In this document: piece by piece, positions 28,775-37,669 of the stretch | Numbering within the stretch: position 1 is the first letter of the stretch | How the letters are laid out: each line of letters starts with the position of its first letter | Source of the DNA: Sporosarcina cyprini | GTDB taxonomy: Bacteria > Bacillota > Bacilli > Bacillales_A > Planococcaceae | DNA length: 64,000 bases | Direction: 5' to 3' | Assembly: GCF_022048975.1 (NCBI RefSeq) | Contig: NZ_JAKMHX010000030.1 | Span: forward strand, 682,001-746,000 | Position numbers and translations under genes: made by a program | The notes under the pieces: generated by a model | What the model was told of the DNA's origin: nothing | What the model saw: the letters and a program-made list of their open reading frames with translations, nothing else | The model's database searches: none

Positions 28775-29928
28775 AGAAGGATGCACTTTTCGTATTTTCA
28801 GAAGACCAACTTGGATACTCATTTTCAGACACCCACCCGTTCAATCAAAAAAGAATCGTCATGACACTTGATTTATTGCGCAAAATTAACGCGATCGGTG
28901 ATGACGATATTATCGCGCCTAGGATGGCGTCAGATAACGAACTGCTTCTAGCCCATGATGAAAAGTTTATTGACATTGTGAAGAGAGCAGGACGTGGAGA
29001 AGTAGGCGAGGAAGTGGCTGACTTGTACGGCATCGGAACAGAGGACACCCCCATTTTCCAAGGCATGCATGAAGCAAGTGCAACGCTTGTCGGCGGGACA
29101 CTGACCGCGGTGGATCAGGTGATGGAAGGCCATTCACGGTATGCCGTAAATTTGGGCGGCGGCCTGCACCATGGCTTCCAGGGAAAAGCATCCGGATTCT
29201 GCGTTTATAATGACAGCTCAGTGGCCATTAAATATCTGCAGCAAAAATACAATGCCCGTGTCCTCTATGTCGACACGGATGCCCATCATGGGGATGGTGT
29301 GCAATGGACGTTTTACGATGATCCTTCCGTCTGTACCCTTTCCATCCATGAAACCGGCCGTTATTTATTTCCCGGCACCGGCAATGTGACGGAACGCGGA
29401 AATGGGGACGGCTATGGTACGAGCTTCAATTTTCCGATTGACGCGTTTACAGAGGACGAATCATTTTTGGATATTTACCGGACCTCCCTGCGGGAAGTGG
29501 CCGAATTCTTTAAACCAGATGTTCTGCTCACCCAAAACGGAGCGGACGCACATTTCTTTGATCCGCTGACGCATTTATACGGAACGATGGAAATCTATAA
29601 ACAAATTCCACGTCTCGCGAGGGAAATAGCAGAGGAATATTGTGATGGCCGGTGGATTGCCGTCGGAGGGGGCGGCTATGACATTTGGCGAGTTGTGCCG
29701 AGAGCCTGGTCTCAAATATGGCTTGCCATGAAACAACTACCTTCCCCATGCGGTGCTCTGCCTGCAGACTGGCTGGATGAATGGCAGCCACAATCGCCCG
29801 TCCCGTTAATTAGGACATGGGATGATCCGAATCCATTATACGAGCCCATCCCAAGAAAAGGTGAAATTACGGAGAAAAATGCACAGATGGCCAACCGTGC
29901 ATTACATATCATTCGGAATGAGAAATAA
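28771..29928 (+). CDS. acuC: Class I histone deacetylase-like protein AcuC
   Basis: 385 residues, an HDAC/acetoin-utilisation family zinc hydrolase that removes acetyl groups from AcsA. The metal and charge-relay residues are in GGGLHHGF, YVDTDAHHGDGVQW and LTQNGADAHFFDPL. The start is the ATG overlapping the acuB stop; an upstream in-frame ATG lies inside acuB and is unlikely. With AcuA and AcsA it forms a reversible acetylation cycle matching acetyl-CoA supply to demand. Confidence 0.96.
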   Translation: MKKDALFVFSEDQLGYSFSDTHPFNQKRIVMTLDLLRKINAIGDDDIIAPRMASDNELLLAHDEKFIDIVKRAGRGEVGEEVADLYGIGTEDTPIFQGMHEASATLVGGTLTAVDQVMEGHSRYAVNLGGGLHHGFQGKASGFCVYNDSSVAIKYLQQKYNARVLYVDTDAHHGDGVQWTFYDDPSVCTLSIHETGRYLFPGTGNVTERGNGDGYGTSFNFPIDAFTEDESFLDIYRTSLREVAEFFKPDVLLTQNGADAHFFDPLTHLYGTMEIYKQIPRLAREIAEEYCDGRWIAVGGGGYDIWRVVPRAWSQIWLAMKQLPSPCGALPADWLDEWQPQSPVPLIRTWDDPNPLYEPIPRKGEITEKNAQMANRALHIIRNEK

Positions 29929-30001
29929 CGTGAAAATCGGTCATCATCCGCCTTGCGGAGGAACGATGTGTAGCAGACGAAATGAATGATGGCTTTCAAT
30001 G

Positions 30002-30045
30002 AAAAAGGACATCCTGTCGAATAATCGAGAGGATGTCCTTTTTGT
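30002..30045. terminator. Bidirectional terminator between acuC and ccpA
   Basis: AAGGACATCCT pairs with AGGATGTCCTT, flanked by AAAAA and TTTTTG, between convergent genes. Confidence 0.85.
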
Positions 30046-31043
30046 TATTTCGTTGATTCCCGTTCTTCCATCCGGTATGGCAAAATAACATCCGGATCGT
30101 CCACTTCTTCCCCGTTCATTAACTTCGTCAACAAACGCATGGAGACCGCACCAAGATCGTATAACGGAACGACTATCGTCGATAATTGTGGACGGACAGC
30201 CCTTGAGAGCAAAGTATGTTCGAAGCAGATGAGTTCGAAGTCTTCCGGGACAGACAAACCTTCATCCCGAATGCCATTCAATATACCGACCGCTATTTCA
30301 TCATTGCCGGCAAAAATGGCTGTCGGCTTTTCAGACAAATCCCGTACAAGCTTCCATTTATCATACGCATCATCGTATGTATTGTCCGTTTCAATAATAT
30401 ACTCTTCCAAAACCGGCAATCCCGCTTCACGCAAAGCCCGCTCATAGCCGACCCGCTTGCAGAGCCGATTAATATCTCGGGAGAATGGACCGGATACATG
30501 TACTATCCTCTTATGACCATTATCGATCAGCTTTTTGGTCGCATCATACGCAGCCTGTTCATGGTCAATATTAACCGTAGGCATATCCGTATCCGATTCT
30601 AGCGTACCTGCCAATACGATCGGAATATGAGCTGTAACCATCTCTTTTCTCATCTCATCGGAAATGGAATCACTCATAAAAATAAGTCCATCCACTTGTT
30701 TTCCGAGATGGTCTTCAAAAAGCTCCATTTCTCTCGTCGCTCGCTTATCGGAATTCGAAAGAATAATATTATATTCATACATCGTGGCAATGTCCGCGAT
30801 CCCTCTCGAAAGCTCTGCATAGTAGCTTTTCGAAATATCAGGCACGATGACTCCGATTGTTGTTGTTCTCTTGCTTGCCAGCCCTCTCGCTACGGCATTT
30901 GGCCTATAGCCCAGCCGTTCGATGCAATCCAACACCTTTTTACGGGTTGCCGGCTTCACATTAGGATTGCCATTGACGACCCTCGAAACCGTAGCCATCG
31001 AGACATTTGCTTCTCGTGCCACATCATATATTGTCACCGCCAT
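30045..31043 (-). CDS. ccpA: Catabolite control protein A
   Basis: 332 residues, LacI/GalR family. The HTH is at the N-terminus ([20 protein letters not shown], then [14 protein letters not shown]) with the [11 protein letters not shown] hinge helix. The effector core includes the HPr-Ser-P contact area and [10 protein letters not shown]. It represses or activates carbon genes at cre boxes when HPr-Ser46-P is high. The start is MAVTIYDV after GAAAGGTCA; the open frame extends 26 codons upstream without a signal. Likely local targets are megL (cre box at 9033-9046) and the acetate genes. Confidence 0.97.
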   Translation of the reverse strand: MAVTIYDVAREANVSMATVSRVVNGNPNVKPATRKKVLDCIERLGYRPNAVARGLASKRTTTIGVIVPDISKSYYAELSRGIADIATMYEYNIILSNSDKRATREMELFEDHLGKQVDGLIFMSDSISDEMRKEMVTAHIPIVLAGTLESDTDMPTVNIDHEQAAYDATKKLIDNGHKRIVHVSGPFSRDINRLCKRVGYERALREAGLPVLEEYIIETDNTYDDAYDKWKLVRDLSEKPTAIFAGNDEIAVGILNGIRDEGLSVPEDFELICFEHTLLSRAVRPQLSTIVVPLYDLGAVSMRLLTKLMNGEEVDDPDVILPYRMEERESTK

Positions 31044-31187
31044 TGACCTTTCCCCTTCCTGCAAATATGTCCTATCTTCATTATAAACAAAACGTCGGAT
31101 CCGTAAAAGGTCCGACGCCAAATATGTGACGAAACGCAGCCCGGCTTAGTGGGAAATCTCCCAATCCCTCGCCGGACTACCGCAACA

Positions 31188-32273
31188 TTATACTGTTTGA
31201 TACGTATTCATGAATTTCTGGATTTCTTTGTAGAATTCATCGAATTGCTGGATGTCCATCTGTTGTGCCGCATCAGACAACGCCACAGCCGGATCTGGAT
31301 GGACTTCTGCCATCACTCCATCAGCGCCAACCGCAATCGCAGCCTTAGCCGTTGGAAGCAATAAATCTTTTCTTCCAGTGGAGTGAGTAACATCCACGAA
31401 CACAGGCAAATGCGTTTCTTGCTTTAAGATCGGCACTGCTGAAATGTCCAGCGTATTGCGCGTCGCCCGCTCGTATGTACGGATTCCGCGTTCGCAAAGC
31501 ATAATATTGCTATTCCCTTTTGAAATGATATATTCAGCTGCATTGATGAATTCATCGATTGTAGCCGCAAGACCCCGCTTCAATAGAACCGGTTTATTGA
31601 GCATGCCGACTTCTTTCAAAAGTTCGAAGTTCTGCATGTTACGTGCACCAATTTGAATCACATCAATGTAATCAACTGCTTCTTCCAAGTGGGATGGTGT
31701 AATGATTTCGGTGACGATGGATAGTCCAGTCTCCTCCGAAACCCGCTTCAATATTTTAAGCCCTTCCAAGCCAAGGCCTTGGAAATCGTATGGAGATGTA
31801 CGAGGTTTGTATGCTCCGCCTCGCATCATCGTCAAACCTTTCGCTTTGATCGAATCTGCAACTGCCTTAACTTGCTCATAAGACTCTACTGCACAAGGAC
31901 CAAAAACGAAAGTTGGCGTTCCATTGCCGACCTTCTCGCCATTTACATCGACAACGGTATCTTCCGGCTTGCGCTTCCTTGAAACGAGCAATGCATTGCG
32001 CTGCTCATCTTCTTGGATTTCAAGAGCCGATAAGAAGATGCCTTTGAAAATCTGCTCCAAGACACCGTTTGGAAGCGGGCCTTTATTTGTTTCTTTTAAG
32101 AAATTGAGCATTTCCCTCTCGCGGATCGGATCATATCTATTCACACCTTGCTTCTCTTTTACTTTACCGATCTCCTGCACGACAGCGGTTCTCTCGTTGA
32201 TTAAATCCAAAATCTTGATGTTCAATTCATCCACACGTCCGCGCAACTCATCTAAATCATTTTGCCTCATCAT
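31188..32273 (-). CDS. aroA: Bifunctional chorismate mutase / DAHP synthase
   Basis: 361 residues. The N-terminal AroQ-type chorismate mutase domain (about 1-90, [20 protein letters not shown]) is fused to a KDPG-aldolase-like type I-beta DAHP synthase (about 105-361, [46 protein letters not shown]). It condenses PEP and erythrose-4-phosphate, the first step of aromatic synthesis; the mutase domain mediates feedback by chorismate and prephenate. Called aroA (aroG) in B. subtilis, and in the same position before ccpA. GGGGAGGAG precedes the double ATG. A G/C-rich inverted repeat (31137-31182) without a T run lies before ccpA, so read-through is likely. Confidence 0.97.
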   Translation of the reverse strand: MMRQNDLDELRGRVDELNIKILDLINERTAVVQEIGKVKEKQGVNRYDPIREREMLNFLKETNKGPLPNGVLEQIFKGIFLSALEIQEDEQRNALLVSRKRKPEDTVVDVNGEKVGNGTPTFVFGPCAVESYEQVKAVADSIKAKGLTMMRGGAYKPRTSPYDFQGLGLEGLKILKRVSEETGLSIVTEIITPSHLEEAVDYIDVIQIGARNMQNFELLKEVGMLNKPVLLKRGLAATIDEFINAAEYIISKGNSNIMLCERGIRTYERATRNTLDISAVPILKQETHLPVFVDVTHSTGRKDLLLPTAKAAIAVGADGVMAEVHPDPAVALSDAAQQMDIQQFDEFYKEIQKFMNTYQTV

Positions 32274-32382
32274 TATGACTCCTCCCCGCACATAGCAGCA
32301 CTTCCCGAAGGGGTGATTCTATGTTACATTTTTATATAATAGACCTAGTATAATGAAAAGCGATTGGAAAGTCACGCGATTT

Positions 32383-32406
32383 CTGCGAATTGTCTAAAAT
32401 TCGCAG
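32383..32406 (+). promoter_or_regulatory. Leader stem-loop before the FtsA-like gene
   Basis: CTGCGAATT (32383-32391) and AATTCGCAG (32398-32406) form a perfect 9-bp hairpin followed by TTTTCG. It lies between a TATAAT (about 32349-32354) and the binding site AAAGGATGA. It could be an attenuator or an mRNA 5' stabiliser. Confidence 0.4.
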
Positions 32407-32428
32407 TTTTCGTCTAAAGAAAGGATGA

Positions 32429-34585
32429 ATGACCGTGGCCACCACCCTATTTGCCTTGGACATCGGAACCCGCTCTGTCGTCGGCCTGATTTTACAAGAA
32501 GAGGATGGCATCTACCATGTTGCCGACCTCATCTCCGTGGAACATAAAGAACGGTCCATGATTGATGGACAAATACATAATATTTTAAGCGTCGCTAAAG
32601 TGATTTCAGAAATCAAAACCGAGCTTGAAATGCGTCACGGTCCTTTGAAACGCGTCAGTGTTGCTGCGGCTGGACGCGCCTTGAAGACAGCTGAAGGTTC
32701 AATGGAAATCAATACGTCCGACCAGGCACTTATGTCGATGGAAGACGTCAACCGTCTAGAACTCGGAGCCGTCCAACAAGCTCAACAAAAACTGTTATTG
32801 TCCGACTCTGTTCCAATGGATGATTACTATTATTGTGTTGGTTATTCCGTACTTCGTTACAAGCTGGACGGAGAGGAAATCGGCAGCTTGATCGATCAGG
32901 CAGGCCAGACTGCCGGTGTCGAAGTCATTGCTACATTTTTGCCTCGCGTCGTCGTCGAGTCACTCCTTTCCGCCTTGAAAAGGGCTGATCTTGAAATGGA
33001 GGCACTGACATTAGAGCCGATTGCGGCAATTAATGTACTGATTCCTCCTTCCATGAGGCGATTGAATGTAGCGCTTGTTGATATTGGTGCAGGTACATCG
33101 GACATCGCGATTACGAATGAAAATACAGTGACAGCCTATGGCATGGTGCCAATCGCAGGGGATGAAATTACGGAAGCGCTTAGCAATCATTACTTGCTGG
33201 ACTTCCCTGTCGCCGAGCTGACGAAAAGGGAGCTTGCTGCAGAGGAAGTTACCATTTCCGACATCCTCGGATTTGAACAGCAAGTGCCTTCGTCAGAAGT
33301 CATTTCGATTTTACAACCAGCTACAGAACGGCTCGCCCAAAGCATCTCAGAAGAAATTAAGCGGCTGAATAACGGCAAATCTCCTCAAGCCGTCATGGTA
33401 GTCGGCGGCGGCAGCTTGACGCCTCGTCTGACCGATGAGCTGAGCCGCAGCCTGGACTTGCCGTTAAACAGGATCGGCATTAGAGGAATTGATGCCCTAA
33501 CAGGTGTTACGTATGCTGAGGAGATCGAATCCTCTCCTGCCCTCGTGACACCGATCGGCATTGCCATCGCTGCACGGAGAGCGCCTATCCACTACATGTC
33601 TGTCACCGTGAACGACAAGACAATCCGCTTATTCGAACTAAAAGAAATGGCTGTCGGTGATGCCCTTCTTGCTGCGAAAATTAAACCAGGCGAATTATAC
33701 GGCAAACCGGGACTGGGGATGTCTATCACAGTAAACAGCCAAACGGTTTTCATTCCCGGAGAACATGGAACGCCTTCCACGTTGCTAGTGAACGGCAAAT
33801 CTGCCAGCACAAAGGATCTTTTGTCAAACGGAGACCAAATTCAATTGACGCGGGGAGAAAATGGAAGAGATGCTAATGCCACGGTCCGGGATTTGGTTGG
33901 GGATATCCCGACGAAAAGAGTCATGTTCAATGGCAAGGAAAAAACCGTCGCACCGGTCATCTTGTTAAATGGGAATCAGGTACGTTTAGACACTGCACTG
34001 CAGGACCGGGATGAAATCACAGTAATTCAAAAGGAATCCATCAAAGATTTGGCCGCTGAGTGGAATAATTCAATTCCGGCTGGCCAGGAGCCACTTCAAT
34101 TGTTCGTCAATCAGAAAAGCGTACAAACGAAATTTTCGTTCAAAACAACTTATCTCGTTGGCGGAAGATCTGTCTCTGAGTCGTACGTGGTTTCCGATGG
34201 AGATGATATTAAAACGGAATACCCAAAGATGCCGACGATCGGTCAACTTGCACAAGAAGCGGGATTGGTTCTCCATGACAAAGCTACTGTTGAATTCAAC
34301 GGAACACAGGTGGACATACAGAAAAAACGGTATAGCATCCGAGTGAATGGCGAAGCAGTCGATGAATCAGCAACCCTTTCCTCCGGGGACAGGATTGACT
34401 TGGATACAACGGATTTTGCCCCGATTGTATTTAGCGATGTATTCGCATTTGTTGAATACGAACTGCCAACGAGCGGACCGAGTCATTACCAGTTGATACG
34501 CAATGGCGAGACAATCGGTTTCCATGACCAGATCTTTAGTGGTGATAAACTGGAGATACGTTTTTCGGACAAGCTGAACGTGTAA
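32429..34585 (+). CDS. FtsA-like actin-fold ATPase with repeated C-terminal domains
   Basis: 718 residues. The first 385 are FtsA/PilM-like: phosphate-1 motif LDIGTRSVVG, an SHS2-type insert (KRVSVAAAGRALKTAEGSME), phosphate-2 VDIGAGTSDIAIT, and adenosine motif VVGGGSLTPRL. The rest (about 388-718) is unlike FtsA. It contains about four or five copies of a roughly 65-90-residue unit with the signature VNG....s..L..GD.I (e.g. LVNGKSASTKDLLSNGDQI, RVNGEAVDESATLSSGDRI), suggesting beta-grasp-like modules. It has no C-terminal amphipathic membrane-targeting helix of the FtsA kind. It is the only gene of its group on the plus strand, between aroA and ytxH. A division or envelope role is inferred from fold only. 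Confidence 0.75.
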   Translation: MTVATTLFALDIGTRSVVGLILQEEDGIYHVADLISVEHKERSMIDGQIHNILSVAKVISEIKTELEMRHGPLKRVSVAAAGRALKTAEGSMEINTSDQALMSMEDVNRLELGAVQQAQQKLLLSDSVPMDDYYYCVGYSVLRYKLDGEEIGSLIDQAGQTAGVEVIATFLPRVVVESLLSALKRADLEMEALTLEPIAAINVLIPPSMRRLNVALVDIGAGTSDIAITNENTVTAYGMVPIAGDEITEALSNHYLLDFPVAELTKRELAAEEVTISDILGFEQQVPSSEVISILQPATERLAQSISEEIKRLNNGKSPQAVMVVGGGSLTPRLTDELSRSLDLPLNRIGIRGIDALTGVTYAEEIESSPALVTPIGIAIAARRAPIHYMSVTVNDKTIRLFELKEMAVGDALLAAKIKPGELYGKPGLGMSITVNSQTVFIPGEHGTPSTLLVNGKSASTKDLLSNGDQIQLTRGENGRDANATVRDLVGDIPTKRVMFNGKEKTVAPVILLNGNQVRLDTALQDRDEITVIQKESIKDLAAEWNNSIPAGQEPLQLFVNQKSVQTKFSFKTTYLVGGRSVSESYVVSDGDDIKTEYPKMPTIGQLAQEAGLVLHDKATVEFNGTQVDIQKKRYSIRVNGEAVDESATLSSGDRIDLDTTDFAPIVFSDVFAFVEYELPTSGPSHYQLIRNGETIGFHDQIFSGDKLEIRFSDKLNV

Positions 34586-34593
34586 TTGATATC

Positions 34594-34639
34594 AAAAAAA
34601 GCCGGTCAACCAAAATTATTTGGTTGACCGGGCTTTTTT
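34594..34639. terminator. Bidirectional terminator between the FtsA-like gene and ytxH
   Basis: GCCGGTCAACCAAA pairs with TTTGGTTGACCGGGC, with A7 on the left and TTTTTT on the right. Confidence 0.88.
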
Positions 34640-34640
34640 A

Positions 34641-35288
34641 TTACTTGTCCTTTTCAACGGAGATGTGGTTTTGGTTTGTCACCTTATCTTCTCCGAAATT
34701 TTCGCTATTGTCATAGACGACATCGCTATTTCCTGTTGTGTTGCTTTCTGCAGCTTCCTTGTTCTTTTCTACCTTGTTTTCCACGTAATCCATCGCTTCT
34801 TCCCCTTCGGAAGACGCTGTGCCATCATCCATTGGAATGGTAGTCTTGTTTGCCATCGACTTCACTTTGCCGACCAATTGTCCGGATTGCTCTTGGATTG
34901 TTTTCGTCAAACCATCCGTTTTATCCTTCGCTACTGCAGTCAGTTCAGTCGCTTTGTCTTTCGCTACCGAAGTGAGTTCAATGCTCTTGTTTTTCAGCTG
35001 TGACGCCTGTTCAGAGAAGTCCTCGCGCATTTCTTGCCCAGTTTTAGGGGCTAGGAATAATGCCGCCGCAGCACCGATGACGCCGCCGACTAATGCACCA
35101 AGAAGAAAACTGCCGGCACTCGAACTTTCTTCTTCATTGTAAAAATCATCCGTATTCGTGTAATGCGAATAGTTCACCGGCAAATTCGACGGTTCTCCGA
35201 AAGTGTTCTTATATTGATTATCGCCATAATACTGATGTTGGAATGCAGAATCACCATAATTTGGTTTTGAGTTGTTGTAATCCGTCAA
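34641..35288 (-). CDS. ytxH: General stress protein YtxH
   Basis: 215 residues from a TTG start after AGGAGGAATTAAA. The N-terminal N/Y-rich region (about 1-55) is followed by one hydrophobic glycine/alanine segment (about 59-80, GALVGGVIGAAAALFLAPKT) and then a YtxH-domain helical coil with repeated TSVAKDKATELTAVAKDKT. The acidic tail is long compared with the B. subtilis protein. YtxH proteins are membrane-associated stress proteins of unknown mechanism. It is cotranscribed with ytxG from a sigma-B-type promoter. Confidence 0.88.
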   Translation of the reverse strand: MTDYNNSKPNYGDSAFQHQYYGDNQYKNTFGEPSNLPVNYSHYTNTDDFYNEEESSSAGSFLLGALVGGVIGAAAALFLAPKTGQEMREDFSEQASQLKNKSIELTSVAKDKATELTAVAKDKTDGLTKTIQEQSGQLVGKVKSMANKTTIPMDDGTASSEGEEAMDYVENKVEKNKEAAESNTTGNSDVVYDNSENFGEDKVTNQNHISVEKDK

Positions 35289-35316
35289 TTTAATTCCTCC
35301 TCTAATATTTTTTGTT

Positions 35317-35808
35317 TTATCGGAAGCGGTCTGATGGGCTTGGCAGCTTCTTCTGCCCTGTATCTGCCTTATACACTGTCCAACCCTTTGAAGTATTGGC
35401 TTTCATGTCCTTCACCTTGTCATAAATCCCTAGGACGACATGGCTCCATTGAACAACTTGCGCGACTTTATCGCTATTGCGTTCCGCTTCGACGGTAATG
35501 GATTCTGTAACCCTCCGCACGGAGCTGTTTAACCCGCTGACTGACTCGCCAACACCTTTTACAGCATCTACAACGGAATTCAATTTCAACGACTTCTCCT
35601 GAATGTCTTCCGCGAGGGCATTCGTCTTATGCAAAAGCTCGGTCGTTTCAGTCGTCACACCTTCCAGCTGAGTCGTCAGCCCGTCCAATGTCTCCGAAAC
35701 ACTTCGCAAAGTGGTTTTCAATGATCCCAGCGTCATTGCAAGGCTCACACATAATATTAAAAACGCCACAGCAGCAATAATCGCTGCCAGGTACAACAAA
35801 ATCACCAA
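35317..35808 (-). CDS. ytxG: YtxG, DUF948 protein
   Basis: 163 residues starting at a TTG seven bases from GAAGGAGG. An N-terminal membrane helix (ILLYLAAIIAAVAFLILCVS) precedes a helical chemotaxis-receptor-like coil (TTQLEGVTTETTELLHKTN, then SVSGLNSSVRRV), the DUF948 fold. General stress protein of unknown function, paired with YtxH. Longer starts in the same frame (ATG 35832) lack a binding site. Confidence 0.9.
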   Translation of the reverse strand: MVILLYLAAIIAAVAFLILCVSLAMTLGSLKTTLRSVSETLDGLTTQLEGVTTETTELLHKTNALAEDIQEKSLKLNSVVDAVKGVGESVSGLNSSVRRVTESITVEAERNSDKVAQVVQWSHVVLGIYDKVKDMKANTSKGWTVYKADTGQKKLPSPSDRFR

Positions 35809-35841
35809 AACGCTTCCTCCTTCTACATACATAAGTAATTT

Positions 35842-35867
35842 CTACCCTTATCTGAAATAAAGTAAAC
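35842..35867 (-). promoter_or_regulatory. Sigma-B-type promoter of ytxGH
   Basis: Minus strand GTTTAC (35867-35862), 14-base spacer, GGGTAG (35847-35842): five of six matches to each sigma-B hexamer. B. subtilis ytxGHJ is sigma-B/sigma-H controlled, which agrees. Confidence 0.65.
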
Positions 35868-35869
35868 GC

Positions 35870-36160
35870 CAAGCCTACATACCCTTTTCGACATTCTTCC
35901 TAAATTCCCTTTAAAAAAGTAGATTATAATTTATTATTTCCAATAAACCCGGATTAGACAAGAAAAATGTCTTGTGATGAAAAGTATTCGAAATATCAAA
36001 CAACAAATACTTGTCCAGAGCACTTTTTTCCGCCTACTGTTTGGCCCACTTGCCGCATCGTTTGCCCTGGTTGCTGCCGAAATCAATTCTCCTCTTTGTA
36101 CCTCTTCACGGCTACTGTTGGACAATAACTGGTCAAATTCTAAAGACATTTCCTGCAAAA
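35870..36160. other. Intergenic region between ytxG and the murC terminator
   Basis: About 290 bases without a convincing gene. Frames on both strands run through it (minus 35934-36251, plus 35974-36210). The minus one reads through the murC stop and terminator, and neither has a usable binding site. A possible internal peptide MSLEFDQLLSNSSREEVQRG begins at 36149 next to GCAGGAA, too close for a normal start. Confidence 0.35.
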
Positions 36161-36200
36161 GAAAAAGGGCTGGAATCAAGTTGATTTCCAGCCCTTTTTC
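36161..36200 (-). terminator. Rho-independent terminator after murC
   Basis: AAAAAGGGCTGGA pairs with TCCAGCCCTTTTT around a short loop; T-rich on both strands, 30 bases after the murC stop. Confidence 0.85.
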
Positions 36201-36228
36201 TATTAAGTGAAGCTTAAACCGATAAAGC

Positions 36229-37545
36229 TCAAGCTGTTTCTCCTTGCTCAATCAAACGCTTAAATGCATTCATATATTCTTGAATATCGTCTCCTGCTCC
36301 CATGAACAGATAAACTGCATTTCCATGTTCTTCAAGCTCGGCAATTTGTTCGAGCTTAAGATGCTTGGCTCCCGGTACCCGTTTGACCAAGTCATCAATC
36401 GTCAATGTCCCGCTCTTTTCTCTCGCAGATCCAAAGATGTCACATAAGTAGACAGAATCCGCATGAGAAAGGCTGGCAGCGAATGAATCAAGCAAGGCGG
36501 CCGTCCTTGTAAAAGTATGCGGCTGGAAAATCGCGACGATTTCCCGATCCGGATACTTTTGTTTCGCCGATTGCAAGGTTGCCTCAATTTCAGTCGGGTG
36601 GTGGGCATAATCGTCCACAATCGTTTTATCATCATATTCCGTGATAGTAAAACGTCTCTTTACACCGCCAAAAGTTGATAACCGATCTTTGATAATATCG
36701 ACTGGCACGCCTTCATAATGGGACAGTGCAATAACACCTAACGCATTCAATATCGCATGGTCGCCAGCTGAAGGAATGGAGAACGAATTGAAATATTCAT
36801 TTCTGACATACACATCAAAAGATGATCCATCTGAAGTCTTCACAACATTTTTTGCAAAGAAGTCATTGGCTTCATCGAAACCATAAAATACGACAGGCAC
36901 ATTTGCTTTGATCTGTTGCAGATGATGGTCATCACCGCATGCCACAATCGCTTTTTTCACTTGCATTGCCATTTGATTAAAAGCATCCATCACATCGTCG
37001 AGATCTTTGAAATAATCCGGATGATCAAAATCAATATTGGTCATAATCGCATAGTCCGGCTTGTAAGCCAAGAAATGTCTTCGGTATTCACAAGCTTCCA
37101 ACACAAAGAACCTGCTGTCCTTTACACCTTTGCCTGTTCCATCTCCAATTAAATAAGAAGTTGGCGTAAAGCCTGATAACACATACGAAAGCAAACCGGT
37201 TGTCGACGTTTTACCATGCGAACCAGTAACCGCAATCGATGTGAATTGATCCATGTAGTGTCCGAGGAAATCATGGTACCGGATAACTTCCAGTCCGAGT
37301 TCTTTCGCCCGCACCAACTCCGGATGGGTATCCGGAAATGCATTGCCGGCAATAACCGTCAAGCCTGGCACAATATTATCCGCATCAAACGGCAAGATCT
37401 TTATTTTTCTTTCCACTAAAGGCTCTTCTGTGAAGATATATTTCTCTACATCAGATCCTTGAACTTCATTCATAGAATCATGGAGGATTTGGGCTAACGA
37501 ACTCATCCCTGATCCTTTAATTCCGGTAAAATGAAACACTGTCAT
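36229..37545 (-). CDS. murC: UDP-N-acetylmuramate--L-alanine ligase
   Basis: 438 residues. The Mur ligase layout is complete: N-terminal UDP-binding [21 protein letters not shown] loop [15 protein letters not shown], central [11 protein letters not shown], and C-terminal [14 protein letters not shown]. It adds L-alanine to UDP-MurNAc in the cytoplasm. The start [11 protein letters not shown] is positioned by CGGGAGGTTGCAAT; upstream codons in the frame have no signal. It lies between sftA and ytxG as in B. subtilis. Confidence 0.98.
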   Translation of the reverse strand: MTVFHFTGIKGSGMSSLAQILHDSMNEVQGSDVEKYIFTEEPLVERKIKILPFDADNIVPGLTVIAGNAFPDTHPELVRAKELGLEVIRYHDFLGHYMDQFTSIAVTGSHGKTSTTGLLSYVLSGFTPTSYLIGDGTGKGVKDSRFFVLEACEYRRHFLAYKPDYAIMTNIDFDHPDYFKDLDDVMDAFNQMAMQVKKAIVACGDDHHLQQIKANVPVVFYGFDEANDFFAKNVVKTSDGSSFDVYVRNEYFNSFSIPSAGDHAILNALGVIALSHYEGVPVDIIKDRLSTFGGVKRRFTITEYDDKTIVDDYAHHPTEIEATLQSAKQKYPDREIVAIFQPHTFTRTAALLDSFAASLSHADSVYLCDIFGSAREKSGTLTIDDLVKRVPGAKHLKLEQIAELEEHGNAVYLFMGAGDDIQEYMNAFKRLIEQGETA

Positions 37546-37669
37546 ATTGCAACCTCCCGGGATCATCACTGCTCCCACATTCATCTTCTTGAAAATCGTT
37601 AGATTTCCCTTTGCTTCTCATTCCCCATTATACCACGAATGAATCCGCATTTATTTACTAGCTAAGTGA

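Noticed and set aside
35934..36251. A 105-residue minus-strand ORF after murC
   Set aside because: It begins inside murC and runs through the murC terminator; the internal ATG at 36149 has no properly spaced binding site.
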